Source of the DNA: UBA3263 sp964554665
GTDB lineage: Bacteria > Bacteroidota > Bacteroidia > Bacteroidales > Muribaculaceae
Assembly (NCBI GenBank): GCA_964554665.1
Contig: CAZKPP010000004.1
Span: 1 to 64,000 of the forward strand
DNA length: 64,000 bases
Reading direction: 5' to 3'
In this document: one piece after another, positions 62,386 through 64,000 of the stretch
Layout of the letters: each line of letters opens with the position of its first letter
How positions within the stretch are numbered: position 1 is the stretch's first letter
Made by a program: the position numbers and the translations under genes
Notes under the pieces: generated by a model
Database searches by the model: none
What the model saw: the letters and a program-made list of their open reading frames with translations, nothing else
Told to the model about the DNA's origin: nothing

Positions 62386-63728
62386 TATATCTAAATATTT
62401 TATATTTTCTTATAATCTCCTGGTACGGCTACAAATTCCTTACCTCAAGCGGACAGATTGTTAAGGGTCCGCTCGACAAAAATGAGGAACTATACTTCTC
62501 CGGACCGGAAATGTTCTGGACGCTGACGTTCTCCACAGCGTTGCTGGCGTTCTCCGTGCCTCTGGCAATTGACTTGATGGCTATAAGGCTTATGGTCATT
62601 ATGATTCTATGCTTTATGGGATTTTCATACGCCGAGAACAAGCCGGTATGGTCCATTCCTCTGATGCTTTATTCAGTCTACCTTGGCTGGCTTGTTATAG
62701 GGTGTTTTTACACGCCGAGCGTTGGATACGGCATCAGGGTCATACTAAAATACCTTTATCCATTCATAATATGTTTGTTTGCCTCGGCGGTCGTTAGAGA
62801 TACATCTGTTTTTCTAAAGTCCTCACTAATTTCAAGGAAAGTCGCTTTTATTAGCTTTATCGTAGTACTTATTCCATACTTAGGGCGTCTCATTCCCGGT
62901 GTCTTTTGGTTTGTAACTGCCCGCGTTATCAATTATATCGCTATTACTGTTTTTTCGTTAGCATTGTACTTCTTCACGCGGGAAAGAAAAAATATCTGGT
63001 GGACTATATTTTTCTGTATCCCTTGCATATATTTTGTATTCCGTACATCTATCATGGGAACCGCTATGGCCCTTATGATATTTTCAATCTATAAATACAA
63101 ACTCAAAGCACTTCCGGTCATCGGCGCTGTATTGATGGTATTAATAATAGCCATTTTTGCTATCCCAACAGTAAAGAACAAGATGTTCTACAACAGTGAA
63201 GAAATGAGTGTCGAGAAACTTCAATCCGGCCAAATCTCCATGGACAACATTGACAGTAACGGCCGATTTGCAATGTGGGGATGGGCAATGGACGAGTACT
63301 ATTACGGTCACGAACTCGCTGGCTCCGGCACCGGCAATCTTCAACGCGCCTTCTATACGCTCGACCTGCCGTTCGGCGGACTTAAAGTCGTTCATAACGA
63401 CTACGTACAAATACTTTGCGACAATGGTTTGATTGGCATCATACTTTTCGGGTTAGCCTATCTGATGATTATTGTTCACTGCTTCATTGTTTATAACAAT
63501 AAACGCTATGGCCCCGGAGTAAGAATGGCGGCATTGTGTGCCGGTCCAACGCTGGCAGGCATGATGCTGGCAATGTACACCGACAATGTGGTCAATTACT
63601 CTATGGCAACCTTGTCGATGCCGTTAGGCTTCTACGGCATGATGCTCGGCATGAAGCAGAAAGAAGATGAAGAAGGCCCTGAATTTATCGAAGAAACAGA
63701 CTACGAAGAAGTTCAAAAAATAGTTTAA
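62382..63728 (+). CDS. Wzy/O-antigen ligase-like membrane polymerase
   Basis: Polytopic inner-membrane protein (448 residues, about 10-12 helices) of the O-antigen ligase/polymerase family. The large periplasmic loop before the last helices contains the family pattern HNDYVQILCDNGLIG, with SNGRFAMWGWAMDEYYYGHELAGSGTGN before it. In a locus with Wzx, Wza and Wzc it most likely polymerises the repeat unit (Wzy). The C-terminus is acidic (KEDEEGPEFIEETDYEE). Confidence 0.87.
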   Translation: MIYLNILYFLIISWYGYKFLTSSGQIVKGPLDKNEELYFSGPEMFWTLTFSTALLAFSVPLAIDLMAIRLMVIMILCFMGFSYAENKPVWSIPLMLYSVYLGWLVIGCFYTPSVGYGIRVILKYLYPFIICLFASAVVRDTSVFLKSSLISRKVAFISFIVVLIPYLGRLIPGVFWFVTARVINYIAITVFSLALYFFTRERKNIWWTIFFCIPCIYFVFRTSIMGTAMALMIFSIYKYKLKALPVIGAVLMVLIIAIFAIPTVKNKMFYNSEEMSVEKLQSGQISMDNIDSNGRFAMWGWAMDEYYYGHELAGSGTGNLQRAFYTLDLPFGGLKVVHNDYVQILCDNGLIGIILFGLAYLMIIVHCFIVYNNKRYGPGVRMAALCAGPTLAGMMLAMYTDNVVNYSMATLSMPLGFYGMMLGMKQKEDEEGPEFIEETDYEEVQKIV

Positions 63729-63729
63729 T

Positions 63730-64000
63730 ATGAAAAAATATAATATCGCAGTTGCCGGCACCGGCTATGTCGGGCTCAGTATCGCCACTTTGCTGGCACA
63801 ACACAACCATGTTACGGCCGTTGACGTAATCCCCGAAAAAGTTGAAAAAATAAACAACCGCATTTCGCCCATTCAGGACGATTACATCGAAAAATATCTG
63901 GCCGAAAAACAGCTCGACCTTACCGCAACCCTCGACGGCGCCGCAGCCTACCGCGACGCTGACTACGTGGTTATTGCCGCCCCGACCAACTACGACCCTC
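63730..64000 (+). CDS. Nucleotide-sugar dehydrogenase (UDP-glucose 6-dehydrogenase-like), partial
   Basis: The first 90 codons are visible before the window ends. The N-terminal Rossmann fold carries VAGTGYVGLSIATLLAQ (G10-x-G12-x2-G15), AVDVIPEKVEKIN and a DYVVIAAPTNYDP segment, typical of UDP-glucose/UDP-ManNAc dehydrogenases. It would provide a uronic acid donor for the polysaccharide. It starts 1 nt after the Wzy-like stop. Confidence 0.9.
   Translation, partial: MKKYNIAVAGTGYVGLSIATLLAQHNHVTAVDVIPEKVEKINNRISPIQDDYIEKYLAEKQLDLTATLDGAAAYRDADYVVIAAPTNYDP

Overview
The window reads as a chromosome segment of a gut-type Bacteroidales bacterium, possibly Muribaculaceae-like given its fairly GC-rich core genes; the family is inference. 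The evidence is the DUF4493/PCMD lipoproteins, DUF4270 and DUF3127 proteins, a TonB-dependent receptor, a UpxY-type antiterminator, and repeated promoters of the Bacteroidetes form TTTG-N19/20-TAnnTTTG. An exact 100-N run shows it is a draft scaffold. I saw no CRISPR array, insertion sequence, prophage or rRNA.

Layout. (1) 1-8166, minus strand: tRNA-Glu, then an operon read from a promoter near 8150: sugar-kinase-like protein, DUF3127 protein, nadE, TonB-dependent receptor, lipoprotein, tyrS. (2) 8211-9206: a YhcG/DUF1016-type nuclease gene broken by one in-frame amber codon. (3) 9240-16556, minus: four surface or secreted proteins, three of them DUF4493-type lipoproteins. (4) 16611-17465, minus: GluQ-RS. 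(5) 17526-30093, plus: tRNA-Arg(CCT) followed 11 bp later by mnmA, then bifunctional nuclease, MFS permease, rsmE, kdsA, TPR protein, GHL10 family, S41 protease and mfd. (6) 30099-33699, minus: OmpP1/FadL-like barrel, Gly/Trp/Ser-rich protein, HdeD-like protein. (7) 33757-36679, plus: GT5-type domain, DUF4270 lipoprotein, cytidylate-kinase-like protein. (8) 36712-38258, plus: CDP-alcohol phosphatidyltransferase and acyltransferase (with the N gap).

(9) 38279-64000, plus: a capsule/exopolysaccharide locus that runs off the window. It opens with a promoter, a roughly 200-nt leader and upxY. A PHP-type tyrosine phosphatase, a WecA-like initiating transferase, Wza and Wzc follow. Later come a Wzx-like flippase, three GT4 enzymes, pyruvyl-transferase-like and iron-sulfur proteins, two PIG-L deacetylases, an ATP-grasp ligase, a GNAT, a Wzy/ligase-like protein and the start of a nucleotide-sugar dehydrogenase.

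The most striking part is 44224-51629. It holds a nucleotidyltransferase/CobD-like PLP fusion, an outer-membrane barrel, a LicC-like cytidylyltransferase, a protein joining a degenerate nucleotidyltransferase to a LicA-like choline kinase, a BCCT transporter and LicD. Together these form a plausible complete route for importing choline, activating it to CDP-choline and placing phosphocholine on the polysaccharide. The fusion upstream may supply a second CDP-amino-alcohol such as CDP-ethanolamine. This block is visibly more AT-rich than the flanking core genes, which fits a mosaic, horizontally exchanged capsule locus.
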